Assembly: GCF_028554725.1 (NCBI RefSeq) | Contig: NC_071670.1 | Span: 5,880,501 to 5,944,500 of the forward strand | DNA: 64,000 nucleotides | Direction: 5' to 3' | From: Zeugodacus cucurbitae | Taxonomy: Eukaryota > Arthropoda > Insecta > Diptera > Tephritidae | Part shown: one piece after another, positions 1 through 12,900 of the stretch | Layout: every line of letters begins with the position of its first letter | How positions within the stretch are numbered: position 1 is the first letter of the stretch | Translations under genes and position numbers: made by a program | Notes under the pieces: generated by a model | What the model was told of the DNA's origin: nothing | The model's input: the letters and a program-made list of their open reading frames with translations, nothing else | Database searches by the model: none

Positions 1-1362
1 CCATTTTAAGCGTTTCCATTTTACGAAGTATATCTGAAGAGATTTAATTGAACTTTTTTGGATGAGAGATCGAAGATAGTTCATAGTTATATCAGAGATA
101 ATCAGATTTCTATGATCTATAAATATTATTTTTAGGTCCTAGATGACCATAGTTATCTTTTAAGTAACCCAAGTTAAATTCCATCCAATATCACCCTTCA
201 GTTTCGCTACAAATTGACCCACCCTCGTATGAAATTCAAATTCAAAGCACTCAAGTTAAAAATACATGTAATCAGGGTACAAATTTAACTTTTTAAATAT
301 TTTTATTATTTTACCACTCTTGTACGCTAGCAACTGTTCGTAATCAAAACTATACGCATTTGCGTGCCAAGATCAGCGATATGTATTTACAATAAAGTAA
401 TAAAATTCGGATTTTTCCGCCATCGGAGGCACTTATCAACGCCACAATTAGTAGTATTGATTACTTGACTCAGATAATTGAGTAGCTTACTAAGCAGTTT
501 TATTTGTTTACGCTATTGTTCGATATACGAGTATATATGACGGTGTTAAATTGTCAAAAATTATCGAAAAAATTAACACTTTATGTGTCTATCAAATGGT
601 AAAAACAAAAGCTCGGAAATAACGTCATAATTGGCGCAGTGTACGCTGTAGATAATTAGTGAGGTATTTTCTATAATATTTTTATTACTTTCATAGTAAA
701 GACTTCAAAATATCGATAACACTATAGTATATATTTACTACAGTTGTATAAATTATTTAGTCTAAAATAAAGTAATTTTATTTATGATGGACAGTTTTCG
801 GAATATGATAACATTATGGCAGTGAGACGATGTTCCATCATTATCTCGTCGAGCTTTTGGGTCACGTATCGTAAATTAGCGCAGAATATATATTCAATAG
901 AATACTCCATAGTTAGAAGAAACTTTTGAGGCACTGAGGGCTTCTCTCTCACAAGAAATAGTATTCCACGTAGGTATATCGAAAATTTTCGCGAAATATA
1001 TAATATATATAGAATAAGTCCGAGTTGGAAGATAGATTTAGGACTGATACACGATCTAGACTATAAATGGGTTGTCATTTAAAAAAATCTAGAGTAGAAG
1101 TTACTATGAAGTAAGCTCGATTGCGCAAGGTCCATGGACGGGTTCATAAGTACCTAGAGGCAAGAATTAATTGGTATCAAAACCTGAATATCATAGAATA
1201 CACTCGAGAGACCGGACAACAAAGGATTGTCCATATATACCAGAGGTCAGAGTGGATATATTAACACTATGCCTTACTATACCCATATTGCTCTCCAGTT
1301 TACCACATACTATCGAAAGCTCCCACTTTGTCCGTCATATTAAGCGATCTCAATTGTCTTTA
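1..1362. other. 3' flank of the divergent NCKX gene, no gene seen
   Basis: AT-rich, without long open frames, splice-like exon signals or clear repeats. It probably includes the 3' UTR of the gene ending at 1363; no poly(A) signal was assigned. Confidence 0.5.
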
Positions 1363-3712
1363 TCACATTTCCACATGTACACAAAAAGGTTTATTCACTA
1401 TCTTACCCCATTCAATTTGTATAAAAGTACAAATAATAATATAGACGAAATAAATCAATATGAAAATACAACCAATCCAACGGTTTATAACAAACCGTGT
1501 TCCCAACAAAAAAATATACATAATAAAGAAACAAAAACATAGCAAGGCGGTCATGAAGATCAGTTTCATCGATAGCGGGATTATATGAAACTTCGTCGGC
1601 CACAACAGATCCAACATAACCTCAAACGTATAAGCAACGCCGAGATAGAGAAACATCTTTATATTATTGATTGTCCACGCATAATATATACCTCTGGCGC
1701 TATTAGCTGTTCGTAATAAAAATTGTAATGAATATAGTTCCAATAATTTATAGACTTCATTACCTTGATGTACCATCAGTATAAAACTGAGTATGTCGGG
1801 TGCCGCAGCGCCGATTGCTAACAATGTGAGACCAACTACTGATACGGGTATGCGGAGTTGATAACCTGAATGTATTTGAAAACATTAGTTAGTGCTGTAG
1901 CTGTATGTTTTATAGTATTGTGGCTCAGATGTCTACAGCTTAAAGCTTCGCTCCTTGAGTAGGAAATAAAATCCTGCTTACGACCATCGGAGGATTTAAG
2001 TAATTCAAAGCCTCGAAAATAGTCGCTTATATTTGATAGAAGTTCAAGTATAATGGTTCGGTTGGACGGATGTGGGTTGGAAGATGAGATTCCAGAGAAC
2101 TGAACTAGAATACTTGGGCTTCGAGGAGGTAAAAATATAGTGGACGACTGTGGCTATCATGGAAAATGATCTTGAGATCGTCTGAATTGCTTTGAACAAT
2201 GGATATCGGGAGGATGGTTCAACGTATAAATATCAGCGAAGACAGTATGATAGATGCTAGAGAGGTGTCAACCTTCAACTTCTTTAAGCTGATGAACTTG
2301 GAACTAATATCTACAGTCCGTGGTATTACTTCTTCCGAAAAATATTATATATGTCGCCTTAAAAAGGTATAAGCCCGGTAATAACAAGAGTAAGGTCCGT
2401 TCATGTCAACCTGACTATCTTTGGGATCAAAACTGAACTGATATCTACAGTCCGTTTTTGATAAAAATCTTTTTATTACCTTAAGAAAGAGGGTAAAACC
2501 GGTAATGTAACTAATTACTGTAATGTAACCCAGACAGTCTCAGGGATCACATTTTAGTCAGTCTCTCCCTGGCATACAAATACTTACTAAATATTGTAAC
2601 GGCCCAAGTAACTATGTAGGATAATAACATGACCCATATGATGCACATCAACACTGTCAGCACGAAGCAAGATCTTGCACTTTTACGCCTGCAATCCGGT
2701 ATTGTCAAAATGAATAAGACTTGCAAAGGCCAAGAGATAATCCAAAGCACTTTCACCGCCAAACCAGACTTAGGCCAACGACAGGGATGTAATGTGATTT
2801 CCAAAGTCTCGTCATCACCATATTTAGCAAATTTTTCACGCATAACGGGCACGATGGCAGGATACGTACGAAAACATTTAGAACCTCTACGCGGTGTTTC
2901 ATCATTCAAATCTAAAAGCGGGTAAGAAATGGTCGTGAAATGTTTATGAGATCACCTGAAGTACTTTCCAAACATACCACGTAACTGATCTTGTATGAAC
3001 TTATCACAGCTTAGATAAATTATATAGATAACATAGAAAGTTATCAAGAGCATTGATTTGATATACCAGCTTGTGCCAACCAGTGTCAAAACCACGAAGC
3101 CAATAACAGCGAAGCAGAAACCGCCACAATCTCTACTAGTAGTCCACCAATCCAGCGTCAGGCGCTGTAAAATTCAAACTTGATTAGTAGCTCGCTTCTT
3201 TGTTTACAATATATAAAGGCGTACCTCTCGTGCGACTAAACCACACAAGCCCACCACAGCGAAACTATCGAAAGCCACCGAACCGAGCACCATGCAATAG
3301 CCCGCATTCGTTTTGGCCACATTAATGCATATTATGCAAATACACAGTTCGGGTAATGACGTGCCGAACGCCAATAGCGTGGCATCGGCCATAACAATCG
3401 TCATATCGAGTCCTTGATGTGAAAGTGAGTTTGAAGTAGATCTCTATAAATTATATTTTACAACTTACGATAACAGATCTCAATCATGGCGAATGCCAAG
3501 TACTCTTCGCATACCATGGCGAGCGCCAAAAAGGCGTACAAACTGATGGCAAAGCTGGCAATGACGAGTTCATAGTTTTCCGTTGTATCAGTAAATAAAT
3601 GTGGGAATTTTTCTATACCAGTTATCGTGCAATTGTCTGAAAATACGAAGCGTGGCACATCTTTTAGTAAAACGTGGAAGTAAATAAAGATCGTGCACAA
3701 CTCACCATCCAT
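1363..3712 (-). CDS. Divergent NCKX (SLC24) Na/Ca-K exchanger paralogue, seven coding exons
   Basis: Spliced on the minus strand. Exons: 3712-3706, 3636-3469, 3412-3225, 3164-2978, 2911-2588, 1865-1764 and 1706-1363. All junctions are GT/AG, and the sum is 1320 nt, giving 439 aa and a stop. The start is ATG at 3712-3710; an in-frame TAA lies just upstream, so the N-terminus is short, with no visible signal peptide. Conserved landmarks are DNCT, an FPHLF segment, a first alpha repeat around TLLAFGTSLPEL, LDWW after the first hydrophobic bundle, a charged cytoplasmic loop (about 190-230), a second hydrophobic bundle from WPLQVLFILTIPDC, and a second alpha repeat LTLLAIGAAAPDIL. NCKX proteins exchange Na+ for Ca2+ plus K+ across membranes. 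Here the usual GSN-x-FD of alpha repeat 2 reads INNIK, IPD is IPV, TSVPE is AAAPD, and GSAVFN is GSVAFD. The fold is retained, but normal transport is doubtful. Exon lengths 188, 187 and 102 equal those of the neighbour at 6955, so the pair arose by tandem duplication. Confidence 0.85.
2300..2550. repeat. Two-copy tandem repeat, about 130 bp, in NCKX-paralogue intron 5
   Basis: The block starting near ctgatatctacagtccgt occurs at about 2302 and again near 2435. Each copy is followed by a similar run containing aaaaat..tta, aaccggtaat or aagcccggtaat, and a final actatctttgggatca or acagtctcagggatca. Copies are diverged. No coding content. Confidence 0.6.
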
Positions 3713-3949
3713 TCCTCCGTTAATAAGTGATCTTTAAAGGGAAATTGTAGAGAATTTGTTATTATGTCTGGTGAAGCTTTTGTTTTTGAAATGGCTGTCG
3801 AAATTTATACTTTTTCCTACTTGTCATTGAGGATGAATATTACAGACGTGGTAATATTTTTTGTAGAAAAAATATGTAACAAATAGTAGTAGAAGTGTAG
3901 AAGTCTTATTCCTTGTTATGTACTATGGACCGAATTGTTGAAAGCAAAC

Positions 3950-4225
3950 TCGTTGAGTGCAATTGAAGTGCTTCCCACAAGAGTCAGGTCTACGTAACCG
4001 AAACGGACCCTGCGTTTTTAGTCAGCCAAAAACTGTAAACTCGACAACATTTTTTGAAATTATTTGCGGAATACCTAGTCCACTTTGTAATTGTCTGAGT
4101 CATTCTGGATCTACGCAATCGGAACGGATCCTGATTTTAACTAACCAAAGACTGTCAACTCGGGAGAATTCCTTAAAATTATTTGGGGAATACCTAGTCC
4201 ACTTTGTACTGTCGTTCTGATTCTG
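3950..4225. repeat. Dispersed repeat family, two tandem units (first locus)
   Basis: Two units of about 130 bp share a sequence running from an agagtcaggtctacgtaacc-like start, through ccaaaaactgt..actcg, to a gaatacctagtccactttgt end. The same family recurs at about 7850-8180 and, inverted, at about 34900-35360. It has no open frame of its own and may be SINE-like or a piece of a larger element. Confidence 0.55.
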
Positions 4226-6954
4226 AACTCTGATAATGCTTGCTAATATTTTAAAGAAATAATAAAGTAAGGGTAAGCCCACTTACTCAGTAAGGTCTTC
4301 GATGTGGATCTCTTTTGCATTGTTAAATGTGTTAAGAAAGAAGTTTCAGAGCATAAAAACGCCTTGTAAGTTCTCTACAAATAGAGTATTATCTGAAATC
4401 ATATCGGGTTTATAAAAAAAAAATGTGAAAAAATTTATTAAGTTTAATTTAAATTTTTATTTAATATTTAAAATTACAAACCTTAACGACTAACGGTCTA
4501 GAAACTGCGCTCATTATTATTATAGTTTTTTTATATTTATATATAAAAATTTAATATAATGCACTGCATAATAAACATTTCTGGTTTGCATACATATGAA
4601 CATACATAACAACAAAGAAACGAATTTTGAAAGAATTTTTTTGAAGCGAGGGAAGTTTTTTTTACGGAATGCAAATAATTGTGGGAAATAAAAGAAAAAA
4701 TTAAAAATGAAAATTTTTATTTTGATAAAAAAGGAAATAAATAAACTCAATAATAAAAAAACTATTAAATTTAACTCAAAAAGTTAAAAAATAAAAATGA
4801 AATAAATTTATTAAAAAATTGAAAATTGAAAAATTCACAGAAACAAAAATATCAATGAAACTTTAATGAAAAAAATAAAAAAAAAAATATAAAAATAATT
4901 ATATTTTCAAAAACAAAATTTTTTTGGATAAATAAAAAAAAAATAAATTTAAAGTGATTAAAAAAAATATAATTTAAAATAAAATTCATATTCAACTCAA
5001 ACAAAAGACTCAATAAAATTTTTAAATTAAAAATATGCAAATTTTACACTTCAAAAACATTTTAAATTTACATATTTAAGATTGCAAAAAATATTCCATA
5101 AAAAATTGAGAAATTTACAAAATTAAAAACAAAATAAAATTTTAAATAATTATAAATTAAATTAAAATGGAAAAAGTTTAAAATTTTTAAATTTATAAAT
5201 ATAATTTTTCTAAAAAGTAATACATTTATTTAAAGTAAAAAATTCTAAATTTAAAAAGTTGAAATTTTTAAATTATTTGAAACAATTAAAAATTTAAAAA
5301 TTGTATATTTGCAATATACAAAATATAAAATATACATTTTTATAAAATACAATTCAACTCAATAAAATCAAAAAAATTTAACATTGAATTTAGTTTTGTA
5401 AAAATAAAAAAAAACATTAAAATTTTGTGAATAAAAAAAATAATTTCAAAAATTGTTAAAAAAATTTTAAATTTAAATTTATATTGGGAAAAAATTTTGA
5501 AATGACAAAATTTCGAATTTTTGAATGTGAAAATGTATGTAAATTTTCAAATAAAAAACTTAAAAACAATAATATAATTAATTTTTATTAATAAAAATTG
5601 TATTAAAAATTTAAATTTTTGAAATAAAAAAATAATAAGAATTACAACAATATTAAAATAAAAAAAAAAAATATTTTTTTTATATTTCGGAAATATTTTA
5701 GAACTTTGAAATTAGAATTTTTGACTTAAAATAAAAAAAAATTTAAAATTTCAAACTTTTTCGAAATTAAAAGATTATAATTTTTGAATGTGAAAATGTA
5801 TGTAAATTATCAAAAAAAAATTTAAATAATATAATATATTAATTTTGTATTAACAAAAATTTTATGAAAAATTAAAATTGTTTATATAAAAAAATAATAT
5901 CTAATATATTAAATATTTATCTTTTTTTTAATTTTCGGAAATATTTTAGAACTTTGAAATTAGAATTTTTGACTTAAAATAAAAAAATTGAATTTTGAAA
6001 ATTTTTCGAAATTAAAAGATTAGAATTTTTGAATGAGAAAAAGTGTAAATTTTACTTTTAAAAATTTTGAAATATATTATTAACTTTTTTTAATAAACAT
6101 TTTATGTAAAACTTAAAATTTTTTTAAATTAGAAAACAGAAAAAAGAATTTAAACAATTTTAAAATAAAAAAAAAATAAATTTAGTAACATTTTGGAAAT
6201 TATTTTTTAATTTAGAATTAAAAAAAAAAAATAAAATAAGAAATAAATAACATTTCATTTTATTTATTTATTTTTTTCAAATACATCTATATGCATCTAC
6301 ATATGCCACTTTCCCGTTCTTCTAGTGCGTTTAAAATATTATGCATAAAACTTATGAAATACACAGCTTATTTTTACATAATTAAGCATTAGGATTTTTT
6401 TGTTTGTATATTATGTTATATATAAATCTATAAATGTTTGCAAGTTTTTCTCGTTTCCCTTTTATATGTGAACGCCAATGTGTTATTTATTTAAATAGAG
6501 AAAGCGATTATATGAAAAGGACTCTCTTGATTTTATTTACATTAAATTATTGAATACATTTTTCGCACAAACCAATGCGCCGAAGCAGAGCACAAAATAA
6601 AATATTTATTAAACAAAACGAAAAAGGAAAAGAAAACTAAATACAACTTAAACTTATAATACCCTTGTACAACAATAAAAAGAAGAAACATATTTTGCAA
6701 GTAGCAGAGTTATACCAGTCAACTCATTACGCGAAACTGCCCAAGTATTTTTGTCGCTGTTTTATTATTATTGTTGTTGTTGTAGTTTAGTCAACACCTT
6801 TTTCTCACAGTGTCGCAACATTTATTCTTTTTCTCGCTTATTTTCTTTTGCATATTAAAATTTGTACGTATATAAAACGTGCGCACACGCCGCGGCTTTT
6901 TCTTCTTTCTCACTTCCGCACTCCACTCCTTTGCACTCAACCCTTCGCCACGCT
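4226..6954. other. AT-rich intergenic spacer between the two NCKX genes
   Basis: No gene seen. From about 4740 to 6260 the sequence is almost pure A/T with homopolymer runs. The stretch near 6900 flanks the stop of the upstream NCKX gene and probably contains its 3' UTR. The short predicted frames here are low-complexity. Confidence 0.6.
5500..6075. repeat. AT-rich tandem repeat, about 250-bp period
   Basis: The motif tttcggaaatattttagaac followed by tttgaaattagaatttttga occurs at about 5685 and 5934. A linked motif tttttgaatgtgaaaatgta occurs at about 5520 and 5778, with a variant near 6027. This gives roughly two and a half units of about 250 bp within the AT-rich spacer. Confidence 0.65.
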
Positions 6955-9900
6955 TCACGAACGTCCACATGTTGGTAAATTGACCCGAAAGAATACATTC
7001 AATTCTATCAGCGATGCGAATATCATGAATACCAAATACATAACCAAACAGGCCATGCCCACTTTTCGATCCAATTTGAATTTGTTGAATGAGAATGTGA
7101 TGTAGAGCAGAAATAGTGTGGAGAGTAACGTTATAGCGGAATACTCGAGACCGGCCGAATTAATGCCGACATAATTCTGTCCTTGCTGTATGGGAAAGAA
7201 GACCGCTTTGATGAGCCATGGTACACCCAAACATAGTAGTATATCGAATGTATTCGAACCGATCGAATTACAGATACCCATTGAACCGTGACCTAGAAGT
7301 AGGGGAAAAAGTAGTGAGAAAGTGTGTTGTGAGATGAGGTCTTACATACAATTTTGATTTCACAATATATTAATATCATATTAATTAATGATATATATAA
7401 AGAGTGGAATATATTAGTAGTACTAGTCTAGACACTGATTAGATGGAAAGTGTTAAATTAATTCTCGTCGAGTTCATCTAACAGGAGGCGCAAGAAACTA
7501 ACTTTTTCGACGAGGTCGGTCCATAGTTGGAAGTGTGTTAGGTGAGTCGGGCTTTTTGGACATGTACATATGTAGTTAGCATCAAGCGGAGACTCATTAC
7601 ATGCAGTACATTTATTTGGTATGTCGGGGTCTAGTCTGGAAAGAAGTTTGGCAAACCAGTAGTACTTGGTTTCATTTGTTGGTAATTTGGTGAACCCAGT
7701 CAAGTCAGGTTAGATTGTTGGTACTAGGTATAGATTTCTTTCTAATAAATGTATTTCGCAAATGTTGGTGGCAGAAACTCTATCAACTTCAATCCAAGCT
7801 TATGTTCTGAAATCGTGTCACAGAATAGTAGGGCAAAGCGAGCACTGGTGTGGTACCCCGTTCGATCGGGCTCGGGTTCGCTTAAGAAATAGTAAGCGGT
7901 ATGTCCGTATTCCATACAGTTATCCGAGCCCTAACAATTCCCACGAGAGTCAGTTCTGTGGTACCGGAATTGTTCCGGATTTTATACGGCCAAGGGCTGT
8001 TTTTCGGCGATATAACCCTGTCTAGAATGGTAGATTGTTAAAATTTGTAACTCGTTAAGACAAGTGCCAAAAGAGGTACTATTGTTGTTTGAGTGAATAG
8101 ATCCGGCATCCGGTTCTACGGATTGACCTGGATTCTATCCGATCGCAGGATGCTGTTTCAGCGAACTAACCCTATTTAGATATTATTAACTTGATTACCT
8201 CTCTTAGCCACAATAACACTGGAGACCGCTTCCGGCACACTTGTGCCCGCTGCCAGAAATGTTATACCCATCACAGAATCCGGTATTTTCAGCGTGTCAC
8301 CTTTAAATACGTAGAAGAAGAAGAAGCATTACCGAAAGTACAAACAAACATCCCTGCAGACTTTACTCACCAATAATCGTAATCATCCAAGCGACCACAT
8401 ACGACAACGAACCAATCCACACGATGCACATAATAAAAGTCAGTGGGAATATTTTATTATTTTTTGTCTTCTTACAATCCGGTATCGCTATGCGAAAGAG
8501 CAAATGTATGGGCCAAATAATGATCCAAGTAAACTGAGCGAAACAGCTTTTCTCTTTCGGATAATGCAGCAATGAATAGTGTTCCTCCTCCACCTCTTCG
8601 TCGCTCGCAGTAGATGCGGCCGCTGCGACTGTGGCAGGTACGGCTATTGCGATGGCGCCAGCCGCGGCAGTTGGTTGCAATTCCACGGCACCTTTCTCTA
8701 TGTTGGCAAGGCTGCTGGTTATGAATTTGGCATCGGCTTGTGGTTGCAGTATAGCGGCCGTCGCTGTGGTTGTTGTGGTATTTGAGTTAGAATTCGTGTT
8801 GGAATTTGTGGCGGTAGCTTGTGTGGGAGGCGGTGATGCCGTTGGCTGCAACTTTGGCGGTTCATTGTTAACGCCACCATTTAACTGTACTGTGGAGAGT
8901 TTGTGACAGATGCGATTTTCCACAAGATCTGTAAGTTGATGCAGATATGAGTATTTATGTTATTTGGAAAACTCTACTTTAGGTCGGTTAATGGAATAAT
9001 TGTTAATAACTATTATATAACATGCCACTCTGAGTTTTTTATTCTCATATACTGTGAATATTCTTAAAAATGACTGATACTTCAAAGTTTTATATTTTCT
9101 TCATAACTAGAGGATATCATGTCATTCTGTTTCAATTCAATAACTAAATTGTTCTGTTGAGATCTATAAATATTGTGAGTGATAACTTTGGGTATTTGGG
9201 ACCTTTGTGAATTATTCCGAACATAACGCATACTTGAAGGACTAGCATAGGTTGTTTTATCGACATCTTACAATTCTTACTTTCACTTCTTCTCAATAAT
9301 ATGTGGCTACATTCCATCATAACTTTTTACATCCAGTTATTGTCTCGTGTGAGCTATATAGGAGAGTTTCAAATCACTCGGGAACCGTTTCTTCCAATAA
9401 TGTGAAAATATTATTCAATACATCTCTGAATAATAAGCGTTTGAAGCACTTTCTATATAATAGGAACACGATAGCCAAAGAATTCTTTGGAAAGCCCTTT
9501 TTGGAAATCGGTTTTTTCCGATAATGGGAATATACTATTCATTACATCTCTGAATAATAGTATTTTATGCACTTTATTTATCTAAGAACCGGAAAGCTAA
9601 AGAATTCCTTCGAGATCCCATTTTGGGCTTCGTTTCTTCCGATAATTTAAAGATACTATTCATTATATCTCTAAATAATAATGTTTTAGATACTTTTTTG
9701 TATGTATAAGAATCCGGTTGCTACGGAATTCCCTCGAGAACCCATTTTAGGCACCGTTACTTGCTATAATGGGAAGATACTATTCACTACATCTCTGAAC
9801 GATGATATTCCTTAGATAGCACAATTTGAATGGATGCTATTCACTACATCTCTGAAAAATGGTATTATATGTACTATCTTTATATAAAGACCTGAAAGCT

Positions 9901-12900
9901 AAAGGACTCCTTCGGGAACCTTTAAGGTAATTGATCATATAGCCTATTAATTGTTTCTTAAAAGCTTCCCAAGCTTTCTTCCCGCCGTAACAGAGTGCCA
10001 TCTGCATCAACGGACGTGTCGTAGATTTAAACCCATTCTATGATGTTGGATCTCTTTTATCGGATATATAATCAAGGACTGTCGACAGTATTTCCGAAAA
10101 CTATTTTTGGGAAGTTTTACGATGTTACAACAACAATAGCAAAATTAGTTCAAACTCTGGTTCTCTGCTTATCCTACTACTGAAAGTTAAAGCAGTTGAG
10201 GGTATTTCTGTAATTAAAATATCTCTTGTCATAACTACTAGTCCATCGAGGATGGGTAAAACTTAAAGAACCCCCCATATTTGTGTCTAAAACTTGAGGT
10301 AGAGCTGTTTGGTCGAACTTTTTTCATATACAACAATGAAGTAAATTTGAATTGCGCGAAAGTAATGCTTTTTTGAAGCTTATAATCTAATTTTGATCAC
10401 ATGGTTGCATTTGACATTGGAGATATGAGATATCTTAGGTGTCATTTATCAAGGCTTTGCATTAATTTTTGGTTTTCACAGCAATTAAAAAATTTCCAAA
10501 ACATTTTCGAGTTTGTAAGGACCGTATAAAAGAAGTTATTTTTGATACAGGGTTGCATGGCAAACTACGGAATACTTTTTACGACATTCCTAAAGATAAT
10601 TTCGGCTTTTATAATTGTTTTTTTTGTAAATTAAATTCATTAAAAATGTTAAGAAAAATGTTTTTCTTTTTATAATTAAAATTTGGAGTTGCCATATTTT
10701 CAATATTTATTAGTAAAAAATATTAAACTTTGTTTTTGTGAGTATAATTAGTGTATTTATGTACATATGTGTGTTAGTATATTATGTATTATGTACTATA
10801 TAATATGTATTCTGTATGCATCAACCTGGTTCCTTCTCATTGCTGTTTTTCGTTTGTATGCTGCAATTGGAGGAGCGACTGCGTGAGCGAGCCTGCTTAA
10901 CGCCACCTAAATCCGTGTTTATGTTGTGTGTATGTTGTACGCATTGGAGTAGTATAAAAGTGTAAAAATGTATAAAATATCAATTAATTCAATCATGTCA
11001 TGTACCGTGTGTAAAACAGTTTTAAGTATTCTCTAGCTATGTAAACCATATTATGTATTAAGATATCAGTTGAAATGATTTTTTATCGCCGCAAAAATCA
11101 GCGTAATCAACCTACCTTTTGCACACTTCTGAAATGATTTATCAAAATACATCACTGCCAAGTAAACGGCATAGAGTGAGACTAATATCAGCGCCTCATA
11201 CCACTCGACGCGTTCGTCGTGCATAACGCAAATCAATATGGCGACGGTGACGCCATAAGCTATACTATCGCGAGTCAAGGGCCACCAATCGAGTGGGATG
11301 GTCTAATAATATTTTGGAGAAGATATTAAATATAGATATATTTATTATATTTTTTTTAAGAAAGTTTCTAAATGTATTTTGTGCCTACTCACCATGCCCG
11401 CGCCAATCCCACAGCACGCGGCAACCGCTAAAATATTAAATACCGCCGAACCGACAATGGTGCCCACGCCAATGTCACCCTCTGTGATGAATGTACCTAT
11501 CACATTGACGAAGAGTTCGGGCGCTGAGGTGGCCGCAGCCATGAAAGTGGCGCCAGCCACATCATTTGACATATTTAACGCTGTGGTGAATAGGAGAAAG
11601 TGCAAATAAATAAATAAATAATAAAAAAATAAAAATAAATAATAAAATAGAATAAAATAGAATAGAATAAAATAAAATAAAATATTTTAATAGAATTAAT
11701 GTAGAATATAATAATTTAAATGATAATTATAAAAATGGTTATACATCTGGAAGCATCTCAGTTTTAGTTCACTCACCTGCGCATATCTTTTCGACCGCAG
11801 GCACAAAGTACTCATCACAAACTACCGCTAATGCTAGAAATAAATATAAACTGGCTATCACATGAAGTACAACAGCACCCGATTGTCTTTGCGCCTCGGT
11901 GAATAGATCCTTTGGGAAGTCGTCGATGGCGGGTTGTGTACAATTTATATCTGAAAGAAATTTTATTGGAAAAAATCATTAAATTTTATTATTAGTTTTT
12001 GTGTTTTTTAATGAGTTTTATTTTAAATAAAAAATAATTTTGAGGAAATAAAATCAATAAATTTTTCCAAAAAAATGATTTTTAAGTGGATTTCTTTTTT
12101 GTTTTATTTCAGTAAAAATATTGTATTATTTAAAAATTGTATATAAGAAAACAGTAAAAATATTATATACATATGTTTTTTTAATTTCAATTTAATATTT
12201 TTTTTATTTTCAATATTTGATCAGAAAAATTCTTAATTATTTAAAGTAATAAATTTGTTGTCATTAACTAAAAATTTTATATTAATTCTTTTTTAATTTT
12301 CATATTTATATGAAAATATTCTTTAAAATTCTTTTTTGTAAAAAATAATATTTACTAAAATTAATTGAAACATTTATAAAATTTATTTATAATTTATATT
12401 AATTAAATTGATGAAATACTATAAGTAATTAAAAATTAAAATTATTTTTTAAACTTATTTTTTTTTTTAATTTTTTAATTGACAATTAATAAATTATAAT
12501 TAAATTTAGATAATTTATATGAACACTTTCTTAAAATTTTTTATTTAAAGAAATCATTTTTTATTAAAATTAATTTTATATATAATATATTTTATTTTTA
12601 TTATAACATATTTTTGTGATTTATATTAATTAAATAGATAAATATGTAGTACAATAAATAATTAAACATTTAAAATCATGTTTTTTAATTTTAATTTTAA
12701 TTTTTATTTTTTATTATTTAAAAATTTTTACTTGAAAATTATTAATTAAATTATAATTTTTTAGTTGAATTAAAATAATTTATGTCAACAATTTTTTTTA
12801 TTGATTTTATTTAAATTATTTATAATTTTTTTTCTTCATAATTTAATATTTTTTATAATTGTCAAAAGATAATAATTTATTTGTGGGTTGCGAAAATTCG

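Noticed and set aside
8579..8906. Open frames opposite the NCKX exon
   Set aside because: Antisense shadows of the Asn/Thr/Ala-rich loop exon at 8371-8928.
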